Below, in pieces: positions 8,541-15,626 of a stretch of DNA of 64,000 nucleotides (positions within the stretch are counted from its first letter, which is position 1; each line of letters opens with the position of its first letter). Both the position numbers and the translations under genes were made by a program. Origin of the DNA: Deltaproteobacteria bacterium (lineage in GTDB: Bacteria; Desulfobacterota; Desulfobacteria; Desulfobacterales; Desulfatibacillaceae); the NCBI GenBank assembly GCA_016235345.1, contig JACRLG010000007.1, positions 186,001-250,000 of the forward strand, in the 5' to 3' direction. The notes below the pieces were generated by a model. It ran no database searches. It had not been told where the DNA came from and was given only the letters and a program-made list of their open reading frames with translations.

Positions 8541-9683
8541 TCAGGACATTAACAGAGCCATTCCAACTATCGTTTTGTTTATCTCGGTTGAAGAGGCAAC
8601 CACTCCCGCGTGGGCCGCCATGCGGTAGAGCTTCTCCACCTTGTACTCCTTGGAATAGCCGTAGGAGCCGTGAACCTGCATGGCCATGCGGGCCACTTCC
8701 TGCATCATGGGGGAAACGAAAATCTTCAAGCCTGCGGAATCCACCTCGAAGCGCTCGCCCTCGTCCTGGATGGTGACGGTCTTGTAGACAAGCTGGCGGC
8801 AGGCTTCGATCTTCATCTTCATTTCGGCGAACATCCAGTAAAAGCCCTGCATGTAGGCCATGGGCTGGCCGCCCACTATGCGTTCTTTGGAGTATTTCAG
8901 GGATTCATCCAGGGCCGCCTGTCCGCCGCCCACCATTGACGCGGCCTGCTGAATGCGCTCGCCAGCGATCCACCGAAGAAGGATGTTGAAGCCCTTGCCC
9001 TGGACCCCCAGGATGTTCTCCTTGGGCACGCGAACGTCTTTGAGGAAAACGTCGCAGGTGTCGGCGTTATCGAGGCCCATGAACTCGTAGTGCTTGGAAA
9101 AGGTCATGCCGGGCGATGTCTTGTCCACGATGAAGGCGGTGCAGTTCTTGCGCGGGTCGGTGCAGGAGAGGTCCTTGCAGTAGAAGATGCCGTAGCCGGG
9201 CTTATTTGCCATGCTGATGAAGCGCTTGGTGCCGTTTAGGATGAAAAAGTCGCCGTCCGGCTCCGCTGTGGTCTGGAGCATGGTGGGGTCCGAGCCCGTG
9301 GCGGGCTCGGTGAAGGCCGTGGTGGCCCAGGCCGTGCCGTCGCACAGTGGCGGAAGGAACTTTTTTTTCTGCTCCTCGGTGGCGTAGTGATGGATGGACT
9401 CCGCCACCGAGATGTTCATGATGAGGGGCAGGAAGCTGGTGGAGCCTGTCTTGCCGAACTCCTCGCACATCAGGACGCAGTTAAGGTTCGATGAGCCAAG
9501 CCCGCCGTATTCCTTGGGAATGGTCATGCCCAGCATCCGGGCCTTGGCGAAGGTCTGCATCAAATCCGCCGGGTAGTCCTTGATTTCCGCCATCTTTGCG
9601 TCGATCTTGGGAATTTCCCGGTCGCAGAATTCCTTGGCGGTCTTCTGGATCATCTTGTTGGCTGCCGAGAGCTTGAAATCCAT
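8541..9683 (-). CDS. Acyl-CoA dehydrogenase family protein
   Basis: A 380-residue flavoprotein with the standard ACAD layout: N-terminal helices, AFTEPATGSDP (FAD/substrate loop, about 124-133), FILNGTKRFIS, VRVPKENILG and the C-terminal VHGSYGYSKEYKVEKLYRMA. The catalytic base position of most ACADs (the Glu of YEGT) reads VVASSTEIN, with Ala363 in place of Glu. Glu242 in GERIQ aligns with the alternative base position used by isovaleryl- and long-chain-acyl-CoA dehydrogenases, so activity may be kept. It would feed electrons to EtfAB encoded next to it. Its start is an ATG after a GAAAGGAC ribosome site. Confidence 0.9.
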   Translation of the reverse strand: MDFKLSAANKMIQKTAKEFCDREIPKIDAKMAEIKDYPADLMQTFAKARMLGMTIPKEYGGLGSSNLNCVLMCEEFGKTGSTSFLPLIMNISVAESIHHYATEEQKKKFLPPLCDGTAWATTAFTEPATGSDPTMLQTTAEPDGDFFILNGTKRFISMANKPGYGIFYCKDLSCTDPRKNCTAFIVDKTSPGMTFSKHYEFMGLDNADTCDVFLKDVRVPKENILGVQGKGFNILLRWIAGERIQQAASMVGGGQAALDESLKYSKERIVGGQPMAYMQGFYWMFAEMKMKIEACRQLVYKTVTIQDEGERFEVDSAGLKIFVSPMMQEVARMAMQVHGSYGYSKEYKVEKLYRMAAHAGVVASSTEINKTIVGMALLMS

Positions 9684-9722
9684 GATCTGTCCTTTCGTGA
9701 TGGTTGTCTTTTACACTTATGT

Positions 9723-9739
9723 TTAAAGTCACGCTTTAA
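9723..9739. promoter_or_regulatory. Inverted repeat upstream of the acyl-CoA dehydrogenase
   Basis: TTAAAG (9723-9728) and CTTTAA (9734-9739) flank TCACG, about 40 bp before the ACAD start. It is a candidate operator for a fatty-acid-responsive repressor; no regulator gene is adjacent. Confidence 0.35.
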
Positions 9740-9771
9740 CTTAAATCGTAAATCCCGCACAGTAGGCCGAT

Positions 9772-9877
9772 CACAAGCGATGAAGTGCAAGGAAAACGAG
9801 CCGGGCGCGGGCGTAAGCGTATCGCGATACGTGCGCACCGCGCCCGGCGAAGTTTGACACAGCAATTCGCGCTTGTG
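9772..9877. repeat. Large imperfect palindrome downstream of the crotonase gene
   Basis: Outer arms CACAAGCG (9772-9779) and CGCTTGTG (9870-9877) enclose an inner hairpin CCGGGCGCGG (9801-9810) / CCGCGCCCGG (9838-9847) that itself contains the perfect palindrome CGTATCGCGATACG. It fills most of the 203-bp gap between crotonase and ACAD genes. It may be a mobile hairpin element or terminator; no second copy was found in the window. Confidence 0.5.
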
Positions 9878-9886
9878 GGCGGTCTC

Positions 9887-10696
9887 TCATTTGCCTTTGA
9901 AGACTGGGGTACGTTTCTGCATGAAGGCCGTCACCGCCTCCATCAGGTCCTCGGAGGGAAGGTTGGCCGCGTTTTTCTGGGCCACGTAAGCGAGGCTGGC
10001 CGGGACCCCGTAGTCTTTCGTGAAATTGGCAACGTCCTTCACTCCCTGCACCGTAAGCGGAGGAAGCGCGGCGATTTCGGCGGCGAGCTTTCCGGCTTCG
10101 GGGAAAAGGGCTTCCTTGTCTGGAAGAACCCTTGTGACGAAACCCATCTGCAGGGCCTCGTCGGCGAAGAAATCCCGGCCCGTGAGGGCGAGCTCCCGGT
10201 ACCAGCCCTGGCCCACTATGGCGGGAAGCCTTTGAAGGGTGCCCAGGTCGGCGATTATGGCAAGTTTCGTCTCGCGGATGGAAAAGACGGCGTCTTTTGT
10301 GCAGAGCCTTATGTCGCAGGCCGCCAGAAGGTCGATGCCGCCGCCTATGCAATGGCTGTGAACCGCCGCGATGAAGGGTTTTAGTGAGCGCTCGATGACG
10401 TTGTTGGAGTTTTGAAGGGCAAGGATGCCCTTCCTGAGCTTCTCCCGCGCGTCCGGGCCGCCGCCTTCCATTAAAAGCGCCCCGGCCCAGGTGAGATCAA
10501 GCCCTGCGGTGAAGCTCTTGCCGTCGCCCTTGATCACCGCCACCCGGATTTCCGGGTCCTTGTCAACAAGGCCAACGACCTCCACAAGACCTTCAAAGAA
10601 GTCGCCGTCCATCACGTTTCTCTTGTCGGGCCGGGCAAGGCTTATGAAGCCCACTCCGTCTTTTACCTCTAAAGTGAAGCGGTCACGTATGTTCAT
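9887..10696 (-). CDS. Enoyl-CoA hydratase/isomerase (crotonase family)
   Basis: A 269-residue crotonase. The oxyanion-hole elements are visible as KSFTAGLDL (about 59-67) and AVHSHCIGGGIDLLAACDIRL, followed by the typical GRDFFADEALQMGFV. The position of the first hydratase Glu and the second catalytic acid reads ADLGTLQRLPAIVG, where the enoyl-CoA hydratase pattern would be GGTQRLPR with a Glu nearby; it resembles delta3,5-delta2,4-dienoyl-CoA isomerase-like members (Asp in AIIADLGTLQRL). It hydrates or isomerises an enoyl-CoA and sits between an ACAD and a flavoprotein gene. Confidence 0.88.
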   Translation of the reverse strand: MNIRDRFTLEVKDGVGFISLARPDKRNVMDGDFFEGLVEVVGLVDKDPEIRVAVIKGDGKSFTAGLDLTWAGALLMEGGGPDAREKLRKGILALQNSNNVIERSLKPFIAAVHSHCIGGGIDLLAACDIRLCTKDAVFSIRETKLAIIADLGTLQRLPAIVGQGWYRELALTGRDFFADEALQMGFVTRVLPDKEALFPEAGKLAAEIAALPPLTVQGVKDVANFTKDYGVPASLAYVAQKNAANLPSEDLMEAVTAFMQKRTPVFKGK

Positions 10697-10713
10697 TGCT
10701 GCTCCTTGTATTT

Positions 10714-11676
10714 TCAGCTGGCGAGCCTTTTTACCACCGCCTCGGCCTCAGCCATCATTCTGTCGAAAAGCTCCCTGATGGGGGGGATGTCATGGGTTAA
10801 GCCCAGGCACTGGCCGGCCGAGACTATGCCCATGTCAACCTCGCCGTTGTCATACATTTTCTTGGCGTTTTCGCCCTTTATGACCTCGTATATCTCCAGG
10901 AATTCGGCCTTGGCCTCTTCGAGTTCTGCGCATTTTTTGGCCGCCGCATTGGCGTAAACCCGATGTGTTGCGCCGATCGAGCGCATGATCAGCATGGTAT
11001 CGAGTTCCGTTGCCGAAAGAAGAGCCTTTTTCAGGTCGAGATGGAGGGGAGCCTCTTTCGTGACCAGAAGCCTTGTCCCCATGATCACGGCCTCGGCCCC
11101 AAGGGCCATCAGCGCAGCGATTCCGCGCCCGTCCGCAACCCCGCCGCCGCCGATCACGGGCAGCTTCACCGCGTCCACCACCGCAGGCACCAGAACCATG
11201 GTGCCTATGTCGAGCTTTCCGGTGGCTCCGCCGTTTTCGTAGCCAACAACCGTTATGATGTCGGCTCCAAGCTCCTGAACCTTCAGTGCGTAGCGCACGC
11301 CAACGCACTTGTGAATCCAGGTCATGTCGTGTGCCTTGAAACGGCCTATGAGCTCTACCGGTGCGTGGTGGCCGGAGGTCTCTACGATTTTGAGGCCCCT
11401 CTTTTCCATGACGTCGAGGTACTCGTTGTTGTCTATGGCTCGCATGGCGGGAAAGAGGTTGATGTTGACGCCAAAGGGCTTGTCCGTGAGATCGAGAATT
11501 TTATCAACGGCCTCGGCGAATTTCTCCTTGGTGTCGTAGGTGGCCGAGGACAGAATCCCAAGCCCTCCTGCGGCGGACATGGCCGCGACGAATTCTGCGG
11601 TGGAAATCCACATCATCGCCCCGCCCACGATGGGGTAGCGGATGCCCAGCTTTTCGGTGACCCTGGTCTTGAACAT
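10714..11676 (-). CDS. Nitronate monooxygenase / FabK-like FMN flavoprotein
   Basis: A 320-residue TIM-barrel flavoprotein. N-terminus LGIRYPIVGGAMMWIS, AAGGLGILSSATY, the phosphate-binding LPVIGGGGVADGRGIAALMALGAEAVIMGTR (FMN contacts) and a substrate lid region near ENGGATGKLDIGT are diagnostic for the NMO/2-nitropropane dioxygenase superfamily, which also contains FabK enoyl-ACP reductase. In an anaerobe an enoyl-thioester or alkene reductase role is more likely than nitronate oxidation (inference). It is 17 nt upstream of the crotonase gene and co-oriented, so the two probably form an operon. Confidence 0.82.
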   Translation of the reverse strand: MFKTRVTEKLGIRYPIVGGAMMWISTAEFVAAMSAAGGLGILSSATYDTKEKFAEAVDKILDLTDKPFGVNINLFPAMRAIDNNEYLDVMEKRGLKIVETSGHHAPVELIGRFKAHDMTWIHKCVGVRYALKVQELGADIITVVGYENGGATGKLDIGTMVLVPAVVDAVKLPVIGGGGVADGRGIAALMALGAEAVIMGTRLLVTKEAPLHLDLKKALLSATELDTMLIMRSIGATHRVYANAAAKKCAELEEAKAEFLEIYEVIKGENAKKMYDNGEVDMGIVSAGQCLGLTHDIPPIRELFDRMMAEAEAVVKRLAS

Positions 11677-11829
11677 GGCGCACTCCCTGGCATTTGGTGA
11701 ATTATGCGAACGCCCGCTTTTTTATGATGAAGCCCTCATTACTTTCCCAAAAGTTCCGGGTAAAGTCAAGAAAGCACGAGTTGGTGGAAAAATAAGTCAT
11801 CGACAGGCTTTTGGGGAATTTCCGGAAAA

Positions 11830-12513
11830 TCAGAAAAGGAGGGGGAACACCACTGCGTAGGCCAGGGCCGGAAGGAGGTTCCCGGTGCGTATCCGCTTGA
11901 TGTCCAACAGAATGAGGCCGATTCCCATTATGAGCACCCCGCCCGTGGCGGCTATGGAGGCCAGTATCACCGGGTTCTGGGCGAATTTGAGCCAGGAGGC
12001 GGCAAGGGTGATGCCGCCCTGGACCAGGAGCACCGAAAGCGCCGAGAAGATGACGCCCACGCCAAGGGTGGAGGCCAGTGCTATGGAGGCCACGCCGTCT
12101 AAGAGGGACTTGATGTAAAGGGTGGATGCGTCACCGGAAAGGCCGTCCGTGAGGCAGCCCAGGATGGCCATGGGGCCGGTGAGATAGAGCACCGAGGCGG
12201 TGACGAAGCCCTCCACGAAGCGGGGCGAGCTTGATTTGAGCGACCTTTTGAGCCGCCCGGCAAGCCGCTCCATGTGCTGCTCGATGCATAAAAGCTCGCC
12301 CGTGAGCCCGCCCAGAATCACGCATCCGGCGGCCATGAGGGCGTTGGCGCTTTTGCCGTCCACAAGGCACATGCGGATGCCGAAGAAAAAGGTGACAAGG
12401 CCCAGGGACTGCATCAGGATGTCTTTGACCCGCGCGGGCATCCTTTTTCCCACGGTGAGGCCGATGAGGCTTCCCAAAAGCACCGTTCCGGTGTTGACCA
12501 GTGTTCCTGTCAA
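11830..12513 (-). CDS. DUF554 family membrane protein
   Basis: A 227-residue integral membrane protein with about seven hydrophobic segments (starting TGTVLLGSLIGLTVG). The N-terminal GTLVNTGTVLLGSLIG and the CVILGGLTGELLCIEQ segment match the YdfK/YqgA (DUF554) family. Function is unknown; transport is suggested in the literature for relatives but not shown here. It is followed 19 nt upstream by purN with no obvious link. Confidence 0.8.
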   Translation of the reverse strand: MTGTLVNTGTVLLGSLIGLTVGKRMPARVKDILMQSLGLVTFFFGIRMCLVDGKSANALMAAGCVILGGLTGELLCIEQHMERLAGRLKRSLKSSSPRFVEGFVTASVLYLTGPMAILGCLTDGLSGDASTLYIKSLLDGVASIALASTLGVGVIFSALSVLLVQGGITLAASWLKFAQNPVILASIAATGGVLIMGIGLILLDIKRIRTGNLLPALAYAVVFPLLF

Positions 12514-12532
12514 GATTTCATTCTTTCGGCGT

Positions 12533-13369
12533 TCATGCCTGTTCGGGAAGTATCCGCACCACTTTTCGGCCTTTTTCGCCCGTTGCGATCGAAAGGCGGC
12601 CCTGGGCGAAGAGGTTTATGCACTCGGGGTAAAGCTCCCACTCAAGGGCCAGGCCCTTTTTTTTCACGGCCTCCAGGGTGTCGGAGGGCTCTATGGGAAA
12701 GGCTCGCTGGCCGATTATGGGGCCGGTGTCCTCGCCGTAATCCACGAAATGCACCGTGCATCCGCCCACCTTGCAGCCGTGGCAAAAGGTGTCGCCGTAG
12801 CCGTCCGTGCCCGGAAAGGCCGGAAGAAGGGCCGGGTGGATATTCATGATCCGGGGAAGAAGCGGGTCGGTGTTCACCCGGTCTATGAACCAGGGCGACA
12901 GGATGCGCATGAATCCGGCCAGTATGAGAAGGTCGAAGGGGTAGGCGGCCATCGTATGAAAAAGCTCCGCCTCACAGGCCTGCCGCACCCTGTCCGAAAA
13001 AGACGGAGAACCCGACCTTCTGGCGGCGGGGTTTGCCGCTGATTTTTCGATCCGGGCGGCTCCGGGTGCGGTTGCGGCGTATATCCCCCTGGCGGACGGT
13101 GCGAGGGAGGATATGGACTGGGCGCTGGGAGGGGGAGGATGATGGCTTGCCTCGGCCTTCATCCTGGCCCGGATATCGGCGTAATCCACGACAAAGGTGG
13201 GTATCCCCGATTTTTCGGCGCGGGAAAGGCCGAAAGCCGCCGGGTTGTCCGAGCCGACAAAGACCACCCTGCCCGGAATCCGCCCGTCGGCGCAGGCGTC
13301 CAGCACGGCCTGGAGGTTGGTGCCGCCGCCTGAAACGAGAGCGCCGATGCGGAGGGGCGATTGAATCAT
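12533..13369 (-). CDS. purN: Phosphoribosylglycinamide formyltransferase (PurN) with a low-complexity insert
   Basis: A 278-residue GAR transformylase that moves a formyl group from 10-formyl-THF to GAR in purine synthesis. Substrate loop LVSGGGTNLQ (11-20) and the catalytic region FMRILSPW, MNIHPALLPAFPG, CTVHFVDYGEDTGPI (Asn, His, Asp triad) are intact. Compared with typical ~200-residue PurN it has about 55 extra residues (roughly 75-128), rich in Ser, Ala and Pro, between the first half and the folate domain. The ATG at 13369 is used; an upstream ATG at 13426 would overlap the SOD gene by 26 nt. Confidence 0.9.
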   Translation of the reverse strand: MIQSPLRIGALVSGGGTNLQAVLDACADGRIPGRVVFVGSDNPAAFGLSRAEKSGIPTFVVDYADIRARMKAEASHHPPPPSAQSISSLAPSARGIYAATAPGAARIEKSAANPAARRSGSPSFSDRVRQACEAELFHTMAAYPFDLLILAGFMRILSPWFIDRVNTDPLLPRIMNIHPALLPAFPGTDGYGDTFCHGCKVGGCTVHFVDYGEDTGPIIGQRAFPIEPSDTLEAVKKKGLALEWELYPECINLFAQGRLSIATGEKGRKVVRILPEQA

Positions 13370-13400
13370 AAAAATCAGCTTTCCGGCAGAGTCAATGCCG

Positions 13401-14132
13401 TCACCCGGCAAGGTTCTTTTCGGCAAAATCCCAGTTTACAAGGTGGTCCAGCCAGGCCGCAGCGTAATCGGCCCTTTTGTCCTGGTAGTCCAGGTAGTAG
13501 GCGTGCTCCCAGACGTCCAGGCAAAGGAGCGGGACGGCCGATGACGTGACCGGGGTGTCGGCGTTTTGGGTCTTCGCCACCACGAGTTTTCCACCGTCGT
13601 TTACAAGCCACACCCAGCCGCTTCCGAACACCGATGAGGCCGCGTCCAGGAAGGCCTTTCTGAAGGCATCTTGGCTACCGAAGGACTTGTCGATGGCCTT
13701 TTTTACGGCCCCGCCCGGAACGCCCCCGCCTTTCGGCTTCATGGAAAGCCAGAAAAAGGCGTGGTTATTCGCCTGGGCCGCGTTGTTGAAGATGGCCGCC
13801 GCCCTGGGGTCCTTGTGGGATTTCCTGATGATGGCCAAAATATCCATTTCGGAATATTCCGTGCCCTTGATCAGTTCCCCAAGTTTTTTGACGTAGTTTG
13901 CGTGATGGCGGCCATGATGAAAATTGAGGGTCTTCTCGCTCATGAACGGGGCAAGGGCGTTCGCGGGGTAGGGCAGGGGGGGCAGGGCCAGGGACGAAAG
14001 CGCCTCTTCCGCCCCCTTTTTCCCGCATCCCGAAAAAAGCGCGGTTCCGCCCCCGGCGGCCAGGACCAGGGCTCCGGCCATCGCCGCCTTTACGAAGGCC
14101 CGGCGCGATTCAGCAAAAGGCTCATCCTTCAT
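13401..14132 (-). CDS. Fe/Mn superoxide dismutase, Tat-exported probable lipoprotein
   Basis: A 243-residue SOD. The N-terminus has a textbook twin-arginine motif SRRAFVK (9-15), a hydrophobic stretch AGALVLAAGGG and a Cys36 in LFSGCGKK that fits a lipobox, so the enzyme should be folded in the cytoplasm and anchored outside. The metal ligands are seen in NFHHGRHHANYVKKL, NNHAFFWLSM and CLDVWEHAYYLDYQ (His, His, Asp, His). Metal preference (Fe or Mn) is undetermined. It protects the periplasm from superoxide and lies next to a periplasmic DUF1573 candidate selenoprotein. Confidence 0.92.
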   Translation of the reverse strand: MKDEPFAESRRAFVKAAMAGALVLAAGGGTALFSGCGKKGAEEALSSLALPPLPYPANALAPFMSEKTLNFHHGRHHANYVKKLGELIKGTEYSEMDILAIIRKSHKDPRAAAIFNNAAQANNHAFFWLSMKPKGGGVPGGAVKKAIDKSFGSQDAFRKAFLDAASSVFGSGWVWLVNDGGKLVVAKTQNADTPVTSSAVPLLCLDVWEHAYYLDYQDKRADYAAAWLDHLVNWDFAEKNLAG

Positions 14133-14188
14133 TGCTTTTCCCTTTCCGGTTTTCCGTCAGACCGCCAGATAAGGCTCTCATTGTCGCT

Positions 14189-14953
14189 TCATTTGCCTTG
14201 GGGGGGCGAGACCGGAAGTTGTTTCACCGCCGGGAAAAAAATGTCGCCCTGGACCTCCACCCGCAGGGACTGGCAGGTTTTGCTGTCCGTGTCGAGGTAG
14301 ATTGAGCCGAAATACCCGCCCTTGGAGGGCCACAGGTTTTCGATGGTGAGCACCCAGCCGTTGGGGGTCTTTTCCAGGGCGTGCCTGAACTGGCTCGTGT
14401 TCAGAGGTACCTGCCGTGTGCCCTTTATCCTGAACGGATACTTGGGATTGGGCGCGATGGTGACCTTCTGGATCATTTTCTGGCCCGCCGGGCCGCTGAA
14501 CCTTACGAATTTCGGGCTTATGGTGGCGCAGACGTCCACCGGGCCCTCCATGTAAAGGGTCGTTTCCCTGTTTTTGGGGTCGTTGGTCTTGACCACCACC
14601 GCCTTGTTCATGCGCATGCCACCGTAACCGAGCGTTTCCACCGACAATGTTATGGTTCCCTCGCCGCCGGGAGGGATGCTCCTCGAATAAGAGGAGGCAG
14701 TGCAGCCTCAGGCGGTTTTTACCTGCTCGATGATAAGCTCTGCAGCTCCCCTGTTGCGGACGGGAAAGGTGTGCTTCACCTTTTCCCCCTCAATGGCCGT
14801 GGTCCACGAGTATTTTACATGGCCGAATTCCGCCTTGGGGGTTCCGGGCCCGGCCAGGGCCGCTCCCTGGTCCTCCGGGGCCGCTGCGCCTATCAGGAAG
14901 GCCAGCGCGGCCAGTGCAAGGCAGCCGTAACAGAATGTTTTGATCTTCCTCAT
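14189..14953 (-). CDS. Periplasmic DUF1573 protein with in-frame UGA (candidate selenoprotein)
   Basis: Reading minus from ATG 14953 gives a signal peptide (CLALAALAFLIGAAA) and a DUF1573 Ig-like domain start ending ...IIEQVKTA, then TGA (14708-14710) and, in the same frame without any shift, GCTASSYSRSIPPGGEG... continuing 172 codons to 14189. DUF1573 proteins normally read C-G-C-T at this point; the TGA replaces the first Cys, residue 82. The downstream frame keeps typical features such as VETLGYGG and VVVKTNDPKNRETTLY, so it is not decayed. The simplest reading is selenocysteine insertion giving a 254-residue protein with a U-G-C redox motif. A pair of separate ORFs, a nonsense mutation or a sequencing error remain alternatives. 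Function of DUF1573 is unknown; a periplasmic redox role fits the adjacent SOD. Confidence 0.7.
14677..14699 (-). promoter_or_regulatory. Stem-loop just after the UGA (possible bacterial SECIS)
   Basis: Starting 8 nt after the UGA, the minus strand folds as TG[C]CTCCTC-TTATTC-GAGGAGCA: an 8-bp stem with one bulged C and a 6-nt loop whose first base is 17 nt from the UGA, within the distance range of bacterial SECIS elements. The loop lacks the G usually found in its first two bases, so the match is partial. Confidence 0.45.
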
Positions 14954-15085
14954 GTTTTGGCCTCTGCGAATGTTTGTGTTGTGCGTGAATAAGGTCGTTA
15001 TGGAGCCGAGTTCACATATGCAAAATAGTAATCATCATAGGGGCTTGTCAAGGACGCCGATGATCTTAGCAAAAACGGACGATTT

Positions 15086-15607
15086 TCAAGGCCGCGTCGG
15101 TTCACCGCCCGGCCACAACACCTCGCGCCGGAATCCCCCGGTTATGGTGTCAACAAGGCAGAAGCCCGCTTGTTCGTCCTTCCCCATTATCTCGCCGGGG
15201 TTGAGAAGGAGCGTTCCGCCCTCCTTGCGGGAGAAATGCTGATGGGTGTGGCCGTAGCACACCAGCCGGTATTTCCCTTCGGAAAAAAGCCCCAAGGCGG
15301 TTTCCCGGTAATGGGTGAAGGCCGCCGCAAATCCGTTTCCATCGTCGATTCTGCCCCACTCGCCGTGAAAGGTGATGTTGTGAAACTTTGTGAGGGAAAA
15401 TTTGGTGAGCAGAAACCGGTCGCCGTCGTTGTTGCCGAAAACAGCGTGAACCGGCAGGCCCGATCCTGCCAGAATCGGCAGCATGAAGGGGGCCACCAGG
15501 TCGCCGCAGTGGATTATCATGCCAGCGCCCTTTTCCACGGCTGCGGATACGGCTCTTTTCAGGTTTTCCATGTGATCGTGGCTGTCGCTCATGACCGCTA
15601 TGATCAT
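15086..15607 (-). CDS. YfcE/MJ0936-type metallophosphoesterase
   Basis: A 173-residue calcineurin-like phosphodiesterase with all family motifs: MSDSHD (D, H at 7-10), HCGDLVAP, VFGNNDGDR and YGHTHQHF. It binds two metal ions and hydrolyses phosphodiesters; physiological substrates of the family are unclear. It precedes the M16 peptidase stop by a short gap and is transcribed in the same direction, so it could be the last gene of that operon. Confidence 0.88.
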   Translation of the reverse strand: MIIAVMSDSHDHMENLKRAVSAAVEKGAGMIIHCGDLVAPFMLPILAGSGLPVHAVFGNNDGDRFLLTKFSLTKFHNITFHGEWGRIDDGNGFAAAFTHYRETALGLFSEGKYRLVCYGHTHQHFSRKEGGTLLLNPGEIMGKDEQAGFCLVDTITGGFRREVLWPGGEPTRP

Positions 15608-15626
15608 AGCCTGACTCCTCCGGCTG

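Noticed and set aside
14708-14953. Reading the DUF1573 region as a separate 81-residue ORF and a second gene starting at 14647
   Set aside because: The second start lies inside the conserved domain, has no ribosome site, and both halves are in one frame separated only by a TGA.
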